From: an uncultured Pelagibacteraceae bacterium
GTDB lineage: Bacteria > Pseudomonadota > Alphaproteobacteria > Pelagibacterales > Pelagibacteraceae
Assembly: GCA_902578935.1 (NCBI GenBank)
Contig: CACHEU010000002.1
Span: forward strand, 186,001-250,000
Reading direction: 5' to 3'
DNA length: 64,000 nucleotides
Positions 17,135-27,374 of this stretch are shown here, piece after piece. Each line of letters opens with the position of its first letter. The first letter of the stretch is position 1. Position numbers and translations under genes: made by a program. A model generated the notes under the pieces. It was not told the DNA's origin, made no database searches, and saw only the letters and a list, made by a program, of their open reading frames with translations.

Positions 17135-17938
17135 TTAATTAACTGGAAATTCTACCAAACTATTAATAAATTTACTGAATGTTATAAAACTGTATTGGGC
17201 AATAAGTTTGTTATTTTTTTTCTCTATAATAACAAATCCACCTTCTAATCTTTTTAGATTTCCAAATTTATTTATATCAATAAATTTTTTTCCATCATAA
17301 GCATCTTCAATAGTTGAACCATGACCGCTTAAAATTATATTTTTTCCTTTTTCAATATTAAGATTTATAACCATTTTTTTTAAATGATTTGCCATTTTTA
17401 ATTTTTGAGAACCTGTCATTGCTGCTCTGTGTAATAAAGAGTTTGAAATTATATCGGCTCCTCCAAATGCATATCTAGATGTCATTTTTGATCTGCAGCT
17501 TGGACTTGATATTACTTGACTAATTTTTATATCTAATATTTTAAAAAAATTATTTATTAGTTTAGCTTCTTCAATTCCCTGTTGTGTTAAACATGTAGCT
17601 TTTTTAAATGACGATGTTTCAGCATCAATATTTTTTGATAATTCTAAAGCATCAAACCCGGTTACATCATCCCATTTTTCTCTTTGAGTATGTCTAAAGT
17701 GTAAAATGTACCCACCCTTTAAAACTTCATTTGCCCAATATTGATCATTCAAATTATTTTGTTTGGTTTGATAAAATAAGTGGGTCTTAACTTTTAATAA
17801 AATTTTATCTTTATTGTCATGAAGATTATTAATAGAGTCTAACAAAATAATAGTTAAAGAAAAAATTAATAGAATTTTAAGGAAATTTTTCTTTATATTT
17901 ATTTTTCTAAAGACTTTATTAAAATATTTAAAATTCAT
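17135..17938 (-). CDS. Membrane-anchored histidine phosphatase superfamily protein
   Basis: The 267-residue protein has an N-terminal membrane anchor (about residues 19-36), then a histidine phosphatase domain. The catalytic loop is Arg82-His83-Thr84 (ILHFRHTQ) in place of the usual RHG. The second Arg is at 149 in SSPSCRS, and the second His is at 206 in LSGHGST. The core residues needed for a phosphohistidine mechanism are therefore kept. Periplasmic members are often sugar or sugar-lipid phosphatases. It lies between glycan genes and tRNA-Thr, convergent with the GT2 gene. Confidence 0.72.
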   Translation of the reverse strand: MNFKYFNKVFRKINIKKNFLKILLIFSLTIILLDSINNLHDNKDKILLKVKTHLFYQTKQNNLNDQYWANEVLKGGYILHFRHTQREKWDDVTGFDALELSKNIDAETSSFKKATCLTQQGIEEAKLINNFFKILDIKISQVISSPSCRSKMTSRYAFGGADIISNSLLHRAAMTGSQKLKMANHLKKMVINLNIEKGKNIILSGHGSTIEDAYDGKKFIDINKFGNLKRLEGGFVIIEKKNNKLIAQYSFITFSKFINSLVEFPVN

Positions 17939-17949
17939 TTCAGTCCTTT

Positions 17950-18025
17950 TGGTGCCCCCACACGGACTCGAACCGCGAACCTACTGATTACAAATCAGTT
18001 GCTCTACCAATTGAGCTATGAGGGC
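17950..18025 (-). tRNA. tRNA-Thr (anticodon UGU)
   Basis: On the minus strand the acceptor GCCCTCA pairs with TGGGGGC and an encoded CCA follows. The anticodon stem ACTGA/TCAGT encloses TTTGTAA, giving TGT. The D arm (AGCTCAATTGGTAGAGC) and the T arm with GGTTCGAGTCC are normal. It lies 34 bases downstream of rlmB on the same strand. Confidence 0.95.
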
Positions 18026-18059
18026 CTGAAAGAAGTAATAAATAAAACATTTAAAGATA

Positions 18060-18812
18060 TCAAGATTTTTCTTTGTTAATATTAATATAATGAAATACAA
18101 CAGAGGCACTATTGGCTATGTTCAAACTTTCAACTTTATTATTAATATTAATTTTAAACAAAAAATCAGAATTTTTTTTAGTTTGGTAGTTTAGCCCATA
18201 TCCTTCTGACCCAAAAAGCAATACATTATTTCCTTTCCAGTCATGCTTTGTAAAATCTTTTTCTGCATTTCCATCAAATCCACTTACCCAAAAATTTTTT
18301 GACTTAAGATACTTAAGCGTCGTATTAATATTTGAAACTTCAAATACGTTTATTAATTCAACACACCCACTTGCACTTTTAAACAAAAGCTTACTTTCAG
18401 CAGGATACGATCTTTTTTTAACTATAATTCCATCAATGTTGAATGATGCCGCACTCCTGATAATAGAGCCAATATTTCTTGGGTCAGTAACCTCTTCTAA
18501 AGCAACTAAGTTAATGTTATTTCTGTTTTGATTTTTCTCCAAAAAATTTTTAACAGTAAATTCCTCTAAGTGTTCAATTTCTGCCACAAATCCTTGATGA
18601 GTAATTTTCTCATTAGAACAATATTTGTCTAATTCTTTCTTTGTCTTGTAGAAAATTTTTATATTTTTAAGTAAATTTAAATGACTATTTTCTTTGTGAA
18701 TTTGTTTTTTTGAATCTTCTGTTAAAAATATCCTCAAAACCTTTCTTCTAGGGTTTTTTAAGGCCTCCAGAACCGTATGTTTGCCTACTATATAAAAACT
18801 TGATTTTTCCAT
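18060..18812 (-). CDS. rlmB: TrmH/SpoU family 23S rRNA 2'-O-methyltransferase (RlmB type)
   Basis: The 250-residue protein has the small N-terminal substrate-binding domain (IVGKHTVLEAL at the start) and a SpoU knot domain with the three SAM-knot motifs: NIGSIIRSAASF (around 132), LLFGSEGYGLN (around 195) and SLNIANSASVVF (near the end). RlmB methylates G2251 in the 23S rRNA peptidyl-transferase region; other TrmH group 3 members are possible. The Asn-Ile-Gly-Ser-Ile-Ile-Arg catalytic motif is intact. Divergent from the tRNA-Tyr/tRNA-Gly/tuf transcript. Confidence 0.88.
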   Translation of the reverse strand: MEKSSFYIVGKHTVLEALKNPRRKVLRIFLTEDSKKQIHKENSHLNLLKNIKIFYKTKKELDKYCSNEKITHQGFVAEIEHLEEFTVKNFLEKNQNRNNINLVALEEVTDPRNIGSIIRSAASFNIDGIIVKKRSYPAESKLLFKSASGCVELINVFEVSNINTTLKYLKSKNFWVSGFDGNAEKDFTKHDWKGNNVLLFGSEGYGLNYQTKKNSDFLFKININNKVESLNIANSASVVFHYININKEKS

Positions 18813-18866
18813 GAAATTTTTAAGTTTTATTCAAATAAATAGCATATTTAAAAGCAAAATGATTTA

Positions 18867-18894
18867 TTGCATTTATTAGGCAAGACGCTATAAA
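18867..18894 (+). promoter_or_regulatory. Candidate sigma-70 promoter for tRNA-Tyr / tRNA-Gly / tuf
   Basis: TTGCAT at 18867-18872 and TATAAA at 18889-18894 are separated by 16 bases and lie about 55 bases before tRNA-Tyr. This is the only good pair in the 136-base rlmB / tRNA-Tyr divergent interval, and it faces the tRNA-tuf-secE-nusG run. Confidence 0.45.
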
Positions 18895-18948
18895 AGCCCT
18901 TGTTGTTAAATACTTTTTGAGTTATTGGGTATCCCTTAACAGCGTTTT

Positions 18949-19034
18949 GGAGGGGTACCAAAGCGGTCAAATGGGGCGGGCTGTAAACCCGTTGACTTCG
19001 GTCTTCGAAAGTTCGAATCTTTCCCCCTCCACCA
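18949..19034 (+). tRNA. tRNA-Tyr (anticodon GUA)
   Basis: Acceptor GGAGGGG pairs with CCCCTCC, followed by A and an encoded CCA. The anticodon stem GCGGG/CCCGT encloses CTGTAAA, giving GTA. A long variable arm (TGACTTCGGTCTTCGAA region) marks the class II tyrosine tRNA of bacteria. Confidence 0.95.
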
Positions 19035-19080
19035 AACTTAAAAAGTGTTTTATGATAGAGGGCGTACAAGTTTGGATTAT

Positions 19081-19154
19081 GCGGGTGTAGTTCAGTGGTA
19101 GAACACTAGCCTTCCAAGCTGGTTGCGAGGGTTCGATTCCCTTCACCCGCTCCA
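19081..19154 (+). tRNA. tRNA-Gly (anticodon UCC)
   Basis: Acceptor GCGGGTG pairs with CACCCGC, then discriminator T and an encoded CCA. The anticodon loop CTTCCAA within CTAGC/GCTGG gives TCC. It lies 46 bases after tRNA-Tyr and 42 bases before tuf, the conserved tyr-gly-tuf order. Confidence 0.95.
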
Positions 19155-19196
19155 AATAAAGTTTAAAATTATAAAAGAAAAGAGAAGAGGAAAAAA

Positions 19197-20390
19197 ATGG
19201 CGGACAAGAAAAAATTTGAGAGAAATAAACCTCATTGTAACATTGGTACAATAGGTCATGTGGATCATGGAAAAACGACTTTGACAGCTGCTATAACAAA
19301 AGTGTTAGCTGAAAAAGGCGGTGCAGAATTTGTTGCTTATGATCAAATCGACAAAGCTCCTGAAGAAAAAGAAAGAGGAATTACAATTTCAACTGCACAC
19401 GTTGAATACGAAACTGAAAAAAGACACTACGCACACGTAGATTGTCCTGGTCACGCTGACTATGTAAAAAATATGATCACAGGTGCTGCACAAATGGATG
19501 GAGCAATATTAGTTGTTAATGCTGCTGATGGTCCAATGCCACAAACTCGTGAACACATTCTTTTAGCAAGACAAGTAGGTGTACCTGCCATTGTAGTTTT
19601 CCTAAACAAAATTGATCAAGTAAAAGATAAAGAACTTGTAGAGTTAGTTGAGACTGAAATTAGAGAACTATTAACATCATACAAGTTTCCTGGAGATAAA
19701 ATTCCAATTGTCAAAGGTTCGGCATTGAATGCAGTTGAAGGAAAAGACGAAGCAACTGGAAAAAATGCCATCATGGAACTTATGAAGGCAGTTGATGATA
19801 CAATTCCACAACCTTCTAGACCAAAAGACAAACCTTTCTTGATGCCAGTTGAAGACGTGTTTTCAATTTCAGGACGTGGAACTGTAGCAACGGGAAGAGT
19901 AGAACAAGGTGTAGTAAAAACAGGTGAGGAACTTGAAATTGTTGGTATCAAGGAAACTAAAAAAACAGTTATTACTGGCGTTGAAATGTTCAGAAAAATT
20001 TTGGACACGGGTGAAGCAGGAGATAATATTGGAGCTCTGTTAAGAGGTGTTGAGAGAACTGATATTGAAAGAGGACAAGTTTTAGCAAAACCTGGTTCAG
20101 TAACTCCTCACACTGAATTTGAATGCCAGGCATATGTTTTGAAAAAAGAAGAAGGTGGAAGACACACTCCGTTCTTTACAAAATATAGACCTCAGTTTTA
20201 CTTCAGAACTACTGACGTAACTGGTGAAGTAACTTTACCATCTGGAACTGAAATGATCATGCCAGGTGATGATGCAAAATTTACCGTTAAACTTATTACC
20301 CCAATAGCTATGAGTGAAAAACTTAATTTTGCTATTAGAGAAGGTGGTAAAACAGTTGGAGCCGGAGTGGTAACAAAAATTATAAAGTAA
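19197..20390 (+). CDS. tuf: Elongation factor Tu
   Basis: EF-Tu delivers aminoacyl-tRNA to the ribosomal A site. The 397-residue protein has the G1 loop [10 protein letters not shown] (19-28), the switch RGITIS, the G3 DCPGHADYV, the G4 NKID, and all three domains. A purine-rich ribosome-binding region (GAAGAGGAAAA) precedes the ATG. It sits between tRNA-Gly and tRNA-Trp, and is the only tuf copy in this window. It is slightly richer in GC than neighbouring genes, as expected for a highly expressed gene. Confidence 0.98.
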   Translation: MADKKKFERNKPHCNIGTIGHVDHGKTTLTAAITKVLAEKGGAEFVAYDQIDKAPEEKERGITISTAHVEYETEKRHYAHVDCPGHADYVKNMITGAAQMDGAILVVNAADGPMPQTREHILLARQVGVPAIVVFLNKIDQVKDKELVELVETEIRELLTSYKFPGDKIPIVKGSALNAVEGKDEATGKNAIMELMKAVDDTIPQPSRPKDKPFLMPVEDVFSISGRGTVATGRVEQGVVKTGEELEIVGIKETKKTVITGVEMFRKILDTGEAGDNIGALLRGVERTDIERGQVLAKPGSVTPHTEFECQAYVLKKEEGGRHTPFFTKYRPQFYFRTTDVTGEVTLPSGTEMIMPGDDAKFTVKLITPIAMSEKLNFAIREGGKTVGAGVVTKIIK

Positions 20391-20396
20391 GCTACT

Positions 20397-20472
20397 AGGA
20401 GTGTAGCTCAATTGGTAGAGCGCCGGTCTCCAAAACCGGAGGTTGGGGGTTCGATTCCCTCCGCTCCTGCCA
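20397..20472 (+). tRNA. tRNA-Trp (anticodon CCA)
   Basis: Acceptor AGGAGTG pairs with CGCTCCT (one G-T pair... at position 6), followed by G and an encoded CCA. The anticodon stem CCGGT/ACCGG encloses CTCCAAA, giving CCA. It is 6 bases after the tuf stop and 15 bases before secE, so it is probably cut out of the tuf-secE transcript. Confidence 0.94.
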
Positions 20473-20487
20473 ACAAGAGAGAGAATT

Positions 20488-20679
20488 ATGAAAAATCCCC
20501 TAAGATTTTTACAGGAAGTGAAACAAGAGGCTTTCAAAGTAACTTGGCCGACAAAGAAAGATGTAGTTACAGGAGCTTTGATGGTTTTTGTTTTAGCTAG
20601 TTTGGCGGCTGTATTTTTTTTACTTTTAGATCAAATTTTAAAATTTTTCTTGGATTTAATTTTAACAATAAATTTCTAA
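20488..20679 (+). CDS. secE: Preprotein translocase subunit SecE
   Basis: This is the 63-residue single-membrane-helix SecE of the SecYEG channel. It has the conserved amphipathic segment FLQEVKQEAFKVTWPTKKD, then one transmembrane helix (about residues 29-58). The start is the ATG at 20488; the open frame extends upstream through tRNA-Trp but that part is not coding. The nusG start follows one base after the stop, the standard secE-nusG pair. Confidence 0.95.
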   Translation: MKNPLRFLQEVKQEAFKVTWPTKKDVVTGALMVFVLASLAAVFFLLLDQILKFFLDLILTINF

Positions 20680-20680
20680 T

Positions 20681-21205
20681 ATGAATTGGTACATTGTTCA
20701 GGCATATTCTGGTTTTGAAAATAAAGTGGCAGATAGTATAAAAGATATTATGGTAAAGAATTCTTTAGAGTCTAATTTTGGAGAAGTTTTGGTTCCTACA
20801 CACAAGGTTACAGAAGTAAAAAAAGGAAAAAGAACTCAAAAACAAAAGAAATATTTTCCAGGATATGTTTTAGTTAAGCTAGACCTAAGCAAAGATATTT
20901 ATCATAAAATAAAAAATATACAGAAGGTTAGTGGTTTTTTAGGGCCAGAAGGAAAACCTGTTCCTGTATCAGAAAACGAAGTAAAAAAAATCATGAACCA
21001 ATTAACTCAAACTGAGGCCAATCCGTCAGCTGGTATTACATATGAAATTGGAGAAAAGGTAAGAGTATGTGATGGACCATTTGCATCTTTTACTGGATTG
21101 GTAGAACAAGTTGATGAAGAAAAATCAAGACTTAAAGTTTCAGTTTCAATTTTTGGAAGACCAACACCAGTAGATTTAGAATATAATCAAGTGGAGAAAG
21201 TATAG
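20681..21205 (+). CDS. nusG: Transcription termination/antitermination factor NusG
   Basis: The 174-residue protein begins WYIVQAYSGFENKV, has KYFPGYVLVKLDL in the NGN domain, and ends with a KOW domain (GEKVRVCDGPFASFTGLVEQVDEE). NusG binds RNA polymerase, raises processivity, and links transcription to Rho or the ribosome. Its stop is directly followed by the rplK start. Confidence 0.97.
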   Translation: MNWYIVQAYSGFENKVADSIKDIMVKNSLESNFGEVLVPTHKVTEVKKGKRTQKQKKYFPGYVLVKLDLSKDIYHKIKNIQKVSGFLGPEGKPVPVSENEVKKIMNQLTQTEANPSAGITYEIGEKVRVCDGPFASFTGLVEQVDEEKSRLKVSVSIFGRPTPVDLEYNQVEKV

Positions 21206-21631
21206 ATGCCAAAAGAAATAGCAGGCTATGTTAAACTTCAAATTAAAGGTGGTCAGGCCAACCCAGCACCACCTGTTGGTCCTGCGTTAGGGCAAAGAGG
21301 TATTAATATCATGGAATTTTGTAAAGCCTTTAATGAAAAAACAAAGGCATTTATGGGAAAACCTGTTCCTGTGGTAATTACAGTTTATAAAGATAAGAAA
21401 TTCGATTTTATTATAAAATCACCTCCTGCATCTCATTTTATAAGAGAAGCAGCAAAATTAAAAAGTGGTTCAAGTGAACCAGGCAGGGTTGTTGCTGGCT
21501 CCATAACAATGAAACAGGCAGAAGCAATAGCAAAAGAAAAAATGAAAGATCTAAATGCACACGACTTAGAAGAGGCTACAAAGATTATTTGTGGCTCTGC
21601 AAGGTCAATGGGAATAGAGGTTAAAAAATAA
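21206..21631 (+). CDS. rplK: 50S ribosomal protein L11
   Basis: The 141-residue protein has the L11 hallmarks [21 protein letters not shown] and [10 protein letters not shown] in the N-terminal domain, and [11 protein letters not shown] at the end of the rRNA-binding C-terminal domain. L11 forms the GTPase-associated centre on 23S rRNA. The start follows nusG with no spacer, and rplA is 3 bases downstream. Confidence 0.98.
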   Translation: MPKEIAGYVKLQIKGGQANPAPPVGPALGQRGINIMEFCKAFNEKTKAFMGKPVPVVITVYKDKKFDFIIKSPPASHFIREAAKLKSGSSEPGRVVAGSITMKQAEAIAKEKMKDLNAHDLEEATKIICGSARSMGIEVKK

Positions 21632-21634
21632 TTT

Positions 21635-22327
21635 ATGAAAAGAGTATCAAAAAGATATAAAAAGCTTTTGGATCTAAATAAAGATAAAAAATTAGACTCT
21701 GTTGAAAAAATTATTGATACAGTTAAAAGCAATGCCAATGCGAAATTTGTTGAGTCTATTGATCTATCTTTTAAGATAAATCTAAAAAAAATCAAATCAT
21801 CAGATGTAAGTTTACGTACAGCAATAGAGCTTCCTAATGGCAGTGGAAAGAAAATCAAAGTTGCAGTTTTGTGCGATGAAAACAAATTAAATGATGCAAA
21901 AAAAAGTGGTGCGGAAATTTTTGGTTCTGATGATTTAATTAAAAAAATATCATCAGGGGAAATTAATTTTGATAAGCTTATTTGTACACCATCAATGATG
22001 TCTAAAATGGGAAAATTAGGAAAAATATTAGGACCCAAAGGCTTGATGCCCAATCCTAAATTGGGAACAGTATCTGATGATATTACTGGAACAGTTAAAA
22101 AAATTAAAAGTAAATTAGTAGAAGTCAAAAATGATAAAGATGGAAATATAGGTATTTCAATTGGAAGAAAAAGTTTTACAACTAAACAAATATTGGAAAA
22201 TCTAAAATCAGTTTTTGAAAATTTAAAAAAAGATAAAGCATCAATTTTTAATGCAGAGAATATTAAAAATGTTTATTTATCTTCAACCATGGGGCTTTCG
22301 TTTAAAGTCAGTTTTAAGGATATTTAA
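21635..22327 (+). CDS. rplA: 50S ribosomal protein L1
   Basis: The 230-residue protein matches L1: FVESIDLSFKINL in domain I, MGKLGKILGPKGLMPNPKLGT in the middle, and a C-terminal STMGLSFKV. L1 forms the mobile stalk at the E site and in other bacteria represses its own operon mRNA. It is 3 bases after rplK and 3 bases before rplJ. Confidence 0.98.
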   Translation: MKRVSKRYKKLLDLNKDKKLDSVEKIIDTVKSNANAKFVESIDLSFKINLKKIKSSDVSLRTAIELPNGSGKKIKVAVLCDENKLNDAKKSGAEIFGSDDLIKKISSGEINFDKLICTPSMMSKMGKLGKILGPKGLMPNPKLGTVSDDITGTVKKIKSKLVEVKNDKDGNIGISIGRKSFTTKQILENLKSVFENLKKDKASIFNAENIKNVYLSSTMGLSFKVSFKDI

Positions 22328-22330
22328 ATT

Positions 22331-22843
22331 ATGATGACCAAAGAAAAAAAGAAAAGTTATGTTGAAGAAATGAAAAAGGTTTTTTCTTCAAACGAAGCAG
22401 TAATGATAGCTCATTACAAAGGTTTGAATGTAAAAGAGCTAGATAAAATAAGAAGCGAAATGAGAAAAAGTGGAATATTTTTTAAGGTTACAAAAAATAG
22501 AATTACAAAATTAGCTCTAAAAGAAACAAAATGTAAAGATTTAGAAAAGTTTTTTAATGGCCCTACAGCTGCAGCTATTTCATCAGATCCAATTACGTCT
22601 GCAAAAATATTAGCAAAATATGCAAAAGGAGATTCTCATTTAAAAATCGTTGCTGGTTTTATGGATGGGAAGGTTTTGGAAGCAGAAGACGTGGCTAAAA
22701 TCGCCACACTACCTACTCTAGATGAAGCAAGGGCCAAAATAGTAGGTATTTTGTCTACTCCTGCACAAAAAATTGTAAGTATTTTGCTTGCACCTGGCTC
22801 AAAAATTGCTATTTTGGCGCACGAGAAAAGTAAAAAAGGTTAA
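22331..22843 (+). CDS. rplJ: 50S ribosomal protein L10
   Basis: The 170-residue L10 anchors L7/L12 dimers at the stalk base. It has the N-terminal KKSYVEEMKKVF helix, a VTKNRITKLA segment, and a C-terminal amphipathic helix for L12 binding. Two adjacent ATG codons offer alternative starts (22331 or 22334). Only 3 bases separate it from rplA, so the long L10 leader that mediates autoregulation in E. coli has no room here. Confidence 0.97.
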   Translation: MMTKEKKKSYVEEMKKVFSSNEAVMIAHYKGLNVKELDKIRSEMRKSGIFFKVTKNRITKLALKETKCKDLEKFFNGPTAAAISSDPITSAKILAKYAKGDSHLKIVAGFMDGKVLEAEDVAKIATLPTLDEARAKIVGILSTPAQKIVSILLAPGSKIAILAHEKSKKG

Positions 22844-22861
22844 ATCAAATCTTAAAATCAA

Positions 22862-23227
22862 ATGGCGGACTTAAATAAAATAATAGATGAACTTTCAAAA
22901 CTTACTGTAGTTGAAGCTGCAGAACTTTCAAAACAATTGGAAGAGAAGTGGGGAGTCACTGCCGCTGCACCAGCTGCCGCTGCACCAGCAGCAGGAGCTG
23001 CACCAGCTGAGGAAAAAAGTGATTTTACAATTTTTTTAAGTTCTGCTGGAGATAAAAAAATTAACGTTATTAAAGAAGTTAGAGCTATAACAGGCTTAGG
23101 CCTAAAAGAAGCAAAAGATTTAGTTGAGGGAGCTCCAAAAGAAGTTAAAAAAGGCGTACCAAAAAAAGACGCTGAAGAAGCTAAGAAAAAATTAGAAGCT
23201 GCTGGAGCTAAAATAGAATTAAAATAA
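22862..23227 (+). CDS. rplL: 50S ribosomal protein L7/L12
   Basis: The 121-residue protein has the N-terminal dimerisation helix, an Ala/Pro hinge (residues about 38-53) and the C-terminal factor-binding domain with [19 protein letters not shown]. It recruits translational GTPases. The hinge is ordinary. Eighteen bases separate it from rplJ and 43 bases from rpoB. Confidence 0.98.
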   Translation: MADLNKIIDELSKLTVVEAAELSKQLEEKWGVTAAAPAAAAPAAGAAPAEEKSDFTIFLSSAGDKKINVIKEVRAITGLGLKEAKDLVEGAPKEVKKGVPKKDAEEAKKKLEAAGAKIELK

Positions 23228-23270
23228 TACCGGTACCGTTTTCGTAAGTACCTAAAATATTAGTTGTTGA

Positions 23271-26200
23271 ATGGAATTAACTTTTACTCAAAAGAAAAGT
23301 ATAAGAAAAAACTTCGGTAAATTACAAGAAACTTTATCAATACCAAACTTAATAGAAGTACAGAAGAAATCTTTTAGTAGTTTTGTTGAAAAATCTCTTG
23401 AGAAAAAAAAATCAATTTATAGCAAAGGGTTAACAAGAGTTTTTGAAAGTATCTTTCCTATTAACGATGCTTCTGAAAAATCATCTCTCGAATTTATAGG
23501 TTACAGTTTAGGAAAACCCAAATTTGATGTAACTGAATGTAGACAGAGAAGTTTAACTTATTCTGCAGCATTAAAGGCCAATCTACGTCTTGTTGTTTAC
23601 GATATTAATAGTGAAACTAATACAAAACAAATTCTATCAGCAAAAGAGCAAGAAGTTTTTGTTGGTGATCTTCCTTTAATGACTCCGAGTGGAACTTTTG
23701 TTGTAAATGGGGTTGAGAGAGTTGTTGTAAACCAAATGCACAGAAGTCCAGGTGTTTTCTTTGATCATGACAAAGGAAAAACACATGCGAGCGGAAAGTT
23801 ATTGTTTAATTGCAGAATTATTCCTGGAAGAGGTTCATGGCTAGATTTTGAATTTGATCCAAAAGACATCCTTCATTTTAGAATTGATAGAAAAAAGAAA
23901 CTGCCAATTTCTACTTTACTTTATGCCTTGGGCAAAACTAGAGAAAATATTTTGGAGACTTTTTATACCTATGATAGTTATACTTATGATCCGTCAGCTA
24001 AATTGTGGTCAACAGCTTTCAAACCTGAAAAATATAAAAGACCAGTTAAGCTATTATTTGATTTAATTGATAAAAAGAATAATAAAAAAATTTTAAAAAA
24101 AGGAGAAAAGCTAAATTTTATTTTAGCAGAGAAATTAAAAGGCAAGGATTTAAAAGAAATAATTGTTTCGGCAGAGGAATTAATAGGAAAATATACAAGC
24201 GGAGACATAAAAGATAAAAATGACGAAATAATATTGAGATCTGGTTTTGATATAACTAAAGAGACCTTAGATAAAATTTTATCCTCAGAAACATATAAAC
24301 TTAATCTCGCAAATGTAGATTCAATTTTAAGAGGTCCTTATATTTTTGAAACAATAAAGCAGGACAAAAATAATAATAAAAAAGAAGCATTATTTGATAT
24401 ATATAAAGTACTTAGACCAGGTGAACCTCCTAGCACAGAGGTGGCAGAAGAAATTTTTAAGAATCTCTATTTTAACAATGAACGCTATGACCTTTCTGAT
24501 GTTGGAAGAGTAAAACTTAATGCAAAATTAGACTTAAAAACACCAGAGACCACAAGAGTCCTTACATTGCCAGATATAATATCAATAATAAAATTTATGT
24601 TGGATCTTAGAGATGGAAAGGGAGACGTTGATGACATAGATCATCTGGGTAATAGAAGAGTGAGATCTGTAGGGGAACTTGTAGAGAATCAATTTAGAAT
24701 TGGTCTTTTGAGAATGGAGAGAACCATTAAAGAAAAAATGTCTACTTTATTAGAAATAGAGTCTGCGATGCCACAGGATCTAATTAATGCTAAACCTATT
24801 ACAACATCATTTAAGGATTTTTTTGGAACATCTCAGCTATCACAATTCATGGATCAAACGAATCCGTTATCTGAAATTACACACAAACGTAGAGTCTCAG
24901 CTTTAGGACCAGGAGGTTTAACGAGAGAAAGAGCAGGTTTTGAAGTTAGAGATGTTCACCCGACTCATTATGGAAGGATATGTCCTATAGAAACACCAGA
25001 AGGACCAAACATTGGTCTTATTAATAGTTTGGCAACATACTCAAAAGTAAATAAGTATGGATTTATTGAAAGTCCTTACAAAAAAGTTTCGAACGGAAAA
25101 ATTCTGGATAAAGTCGAATACTTATCAGCTATTGAGGAAGAAAAATATACAATTGCTCAAGCAAACTCTCTAGTTGATGATCAAAATAATTTTGTAGAAG
25201 AACTTGTATCTTGTAGAAAAGGTTTGAACTTTGTTTTGTCTAGGAGAGAAAATATAGACTATATAGATGTCTCTCCAAAACAATTGGTATCTGTTGCTGC
25301 TTCTTTAATACCATTTTTAGAGAATGATGATGCCAATAGAGCATTAATGGGTTCAAACATGATGAGACAAGCTGTGCCTTTACTAAAACCTGAAGCTCCA
25401 CTAGTTGGCACAGGAATAGAGGGAGATGTGGCATTAGACTCAGGAGTAACAATTGTTGCAAGGAGAAGCGGTTTGGTTGATAAAATAGATGGAAAAAGAA
25501 TAGTAGTTAAAGCCACCGAGGAAAAAAATCTCTCAAAGTCAGGAGTAGATATATATAATTTATTAAAATTTCAAAGATCGAACCAAAACACATGCATAAA
25601 TCAAAAACCGTTGGTTAAAGTTGGGGATGTTATAAAAAAAGGAGATATTATTGCTGACGGTCCAGCAACCAAACTAGGAGAACTTGCTTTAGGTAAAAAT
25701 GTTACTGTGGCTTTTATGCCGTGGCAAGGATACAACTTTGAAGATTCAATTTTAATTTCTGAAAGATGTGTAACCGACGATGTTTTTACATCTATACATA
25801 TAGAAGAACACGAGTTAATGGCCAGGGATACAAAATTGGGTACAGAAGAGATCACCAGAGACATACCCAATGTTAGCGAAGAAAGTCTAAGAAATCTTGA
25901 TGAGTCGGGAATTGTATATGTTGGTGCAGAAGTTAATCCGGGGGATATTTTAGTTGGAAAGGTTACACCTAAAGGTGAAACAGCTTCAAGTCCTGAGGAA
26001 AAACTTTTGAGATCAATTTTTGGAGAAAAAGCGACCGATGTAAGAGATAGTTCTTTGAAACTTCCTCCCGGAAGCGCCGGTGTTGTTGTTGATGTAAGAG
26101 TGTTTAATAGACATGGGGTTGAGAAAGATGAAAGAACTATAGCAATAGAAAGAGCTGGAGTTGAGTCTGTTCAAGAAGATAAACAGGTTGAAGAGGAAAT

Positions 26201-27365
26201 TCTTCAAAGAAATATTAAACTAAGACTGATTGAACTTTTAACAAAAGAAGAAGTCTCTAAAGGTTATAAAAATTTAAAAGCAGGAACCGCACTAGATAAA
26301 GAATCTATGGATGCTATGGCAATACAGGATTACTGGAAGCTGCAATTCAAGAATGAGAATATTAATAACAAAGTTTTGCAGTTAAAAGACCAATTTGATA
26401 GTGCTCACAAAGATATTCAGCTTAGATTTGAAGACAAAGTTTTGAAAATAAAACAAGGTGATGATTTGCTACCAACCGTAATGAAAGTTGTTAAAGTTTT
26501 TGTTGCTGTAAAAAGAAGACTTATGCCAGGAGATAAAATGGCAGGTAGACACGGTAACAAAGGAGTTATTAGTAAAATTGTTCCTGTAGAAGATATGCCA
26601 TATATGGAAAATGGTAAGCCAGTAGACATTGTTTTAAATCCTCTGGGTGTACCAAGCCGAATGAATGTTGGTCAAATTTTAGAAACACATTTAGGCTGGT
26701 CTTGTTCAGAATTGGGTGAAAAAATTAAAAAGCTTTCTAATGAATATTTTAAAAATAAAAATAATTCCAACTTAACCAATACTCTTGAAACAATTTATGG
26801 AAAAAAACTATTTACAAATGTTATAAAAAAATTAAGCAATAGAGAATTAAAAGAGCTGTGCGAAAATCTTTCAAACGGAGTACCTGTTTCTACACCTGTT
26901 TTTGATGGTGCATCAACACAAGATATAACGAAAATGTTGGAAATCGCAAATTTACCAAATTCAGGACAAACAAATTTATGGGATGGTAGAACGGGCACAA
27001 AGTTTGATAGACCAATAACAGTTGGGATAATTTATATGCTTAAATTACATCACCTTGTAGAAGATAAAATACATGCTAGATCAACAGGTCCTTACAGTTT
27101 GGTTACACAACAACCGTTAGGAGGTAAAGCACAATTAGGAGGTCAAAGATTTGGCGAAATGGAGGTGTGGGCTTTAGAAGCTTATGGGGCCTCATATACA
27201 TTACAGGAAATTTTAACTGTTAAATCTGACGATGTTGCTGGAAGAACGAAAGTTTATGAGACAATAGTCAAAGGAGAGGAAAATTTTGAATCTGGAATAC
27301 CAGAGTCTTTTAACGTCTTGGTTAAAGAAATTAGAGCTTTAGGCTTAAATATTGAATTGAACTAA
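23271..27365 (+). CDS. rpoB: DNA-directed RNA polymerase subunit beta
   Basis: The 1364-residue beta subunit has the rifampicin-pocket segment (about residues 515-590: [24 protein letters not shown]), the [13 protein letters not shown] segment near 693, the [16 protein letters not shown] catalytic region near 1090, and a C-terminal clamp with [19 protein letters not shown]. No unusual insertion is obvious. It is followed 9 bases later by rpoC. The 43-base gap before it contains a TACCGGTACCG self-complementary stretch but no clear promoter. Confidence 0.98.
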   Translation: MELTFTQKKSIRKNFGKLQETLSIPNLIEVQKKSFSSFVEKSLEKKKSIYSKGLTRVFESIFPINDASEKSSLEFIGYSLGKPKFDVTECRQRSLTYSAALKANLRLVVYDINSETNTKQILSAKEQEVFVGDLPLMTPSGTFVVNGVERVVVNQMHRSPGVFFDHDKGKTHASGKLLFNCRIIPGRGSWLDFEFDPKDILHFRIDRKKKLPISTLLYALGKTRENILETFYTYDSYTYDPSAKLWSTAFKPEKYKRPVKLLFDLIDKKNNKKILKKGEKLNFILAEKLKGKDLKEIIVSAEELIGKYTSGDIKDKNDEIILRSGFDITKETLDKILSSETYKLNLANVDSILRGPYIFETIKQDKNNNKKEALFDIYKVLRPGEPPSTEVAEEIFKNLYFNNERYDLSDVGRVKLNAKLDLKTPETTRVLTLPDIISIIKFMLDLRDGKGDVDDIDHLGNRRVRSVGELVENQFRIGLLRMERTIKEKMSTLLEIESAMPQDLINAKPITTSFKDFFGTSQLSQFMDQTNPLSEITHKRRVSALGPGGLTRERAGFEVRDVHPTHYGRICPIETPEGPNIGLINSLATYSKVNKYGFIESPYKKVSNGKILDKVEYLSAIEEEKYTIAQANSLVDDQNNFVEELVSCRKGLNFVLSRRENIDYIDVSPKQLVSVAASLIPFLENDDANRALMGSNMMRQAVPLLKPEAPLVGTGIEGDVALDSGVTIVARRSGLVDKIDGKRIVVKATEEKNLSKSGVDIYNLLKFQRSNQNTCINQKPLVKVGDVIKKGDIIADGPATKLGELALGKNVTVAFMPWQGYNFEDSILISERCVTDDVFTSIHIEEHELMARDTKLGTEEITRDIPNVSEESLRNLDESGIVYVGAEVNPGDILVGKVTPKGETASSPEEKLLRSIFGEKATDVRDSSLKLPPGSAGVVVDVRVFNRHGVEKDERTIAIERAGVESVQEDKQVEEEILQRNIKLRLIELLTKEEVSKGYKNLKAGTALDKESMDAMAIQDYWKLQFKNENINNKVLQLKDQFDSAHKDIQLRFEDKVLKIKQGDDLLPTVMKVVKVFVAVKRRLMPGDKMAGRHGNKGVISKIVPVEDMPYMENGKPVDIVLNPLGVPSRMNVGQILETHLGWSCSELGEKIKKLSNEYFKNKNNSNLTNTLETIYGKKLFTNVIKKLSNRELKELCENLSNGVPVSTPVFDGASTQDITKMLEIANLPNSGQTNLWDGRTGTKFDRPITVGIIYMLKLHHLVEDKIHARSTGPYSLVTQQPLGGKAQLGGQRFGEMEVWALEAYGASYTLQEILTVKSDDVAGRTKVYETIVKGEENFESGIPESFNVLVKEIRALGLNIELN

Positions 27366-27374
27366 TAAATAAAA

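Noticed and set aside
20443..20487. Longer secE start inside tRNA-Trp
   Set aside because: The frame is open through the tRNA, but SecE proteins begin near the ATG at 20488.
21433..22128. Long minus-strand open frame (231 codons) opposite rplK/rplA
   Set aside because: It is fully antisense to two clear ribosomal protein genes and shows no family pattern; it is a shadow from AT-rich codon bias.
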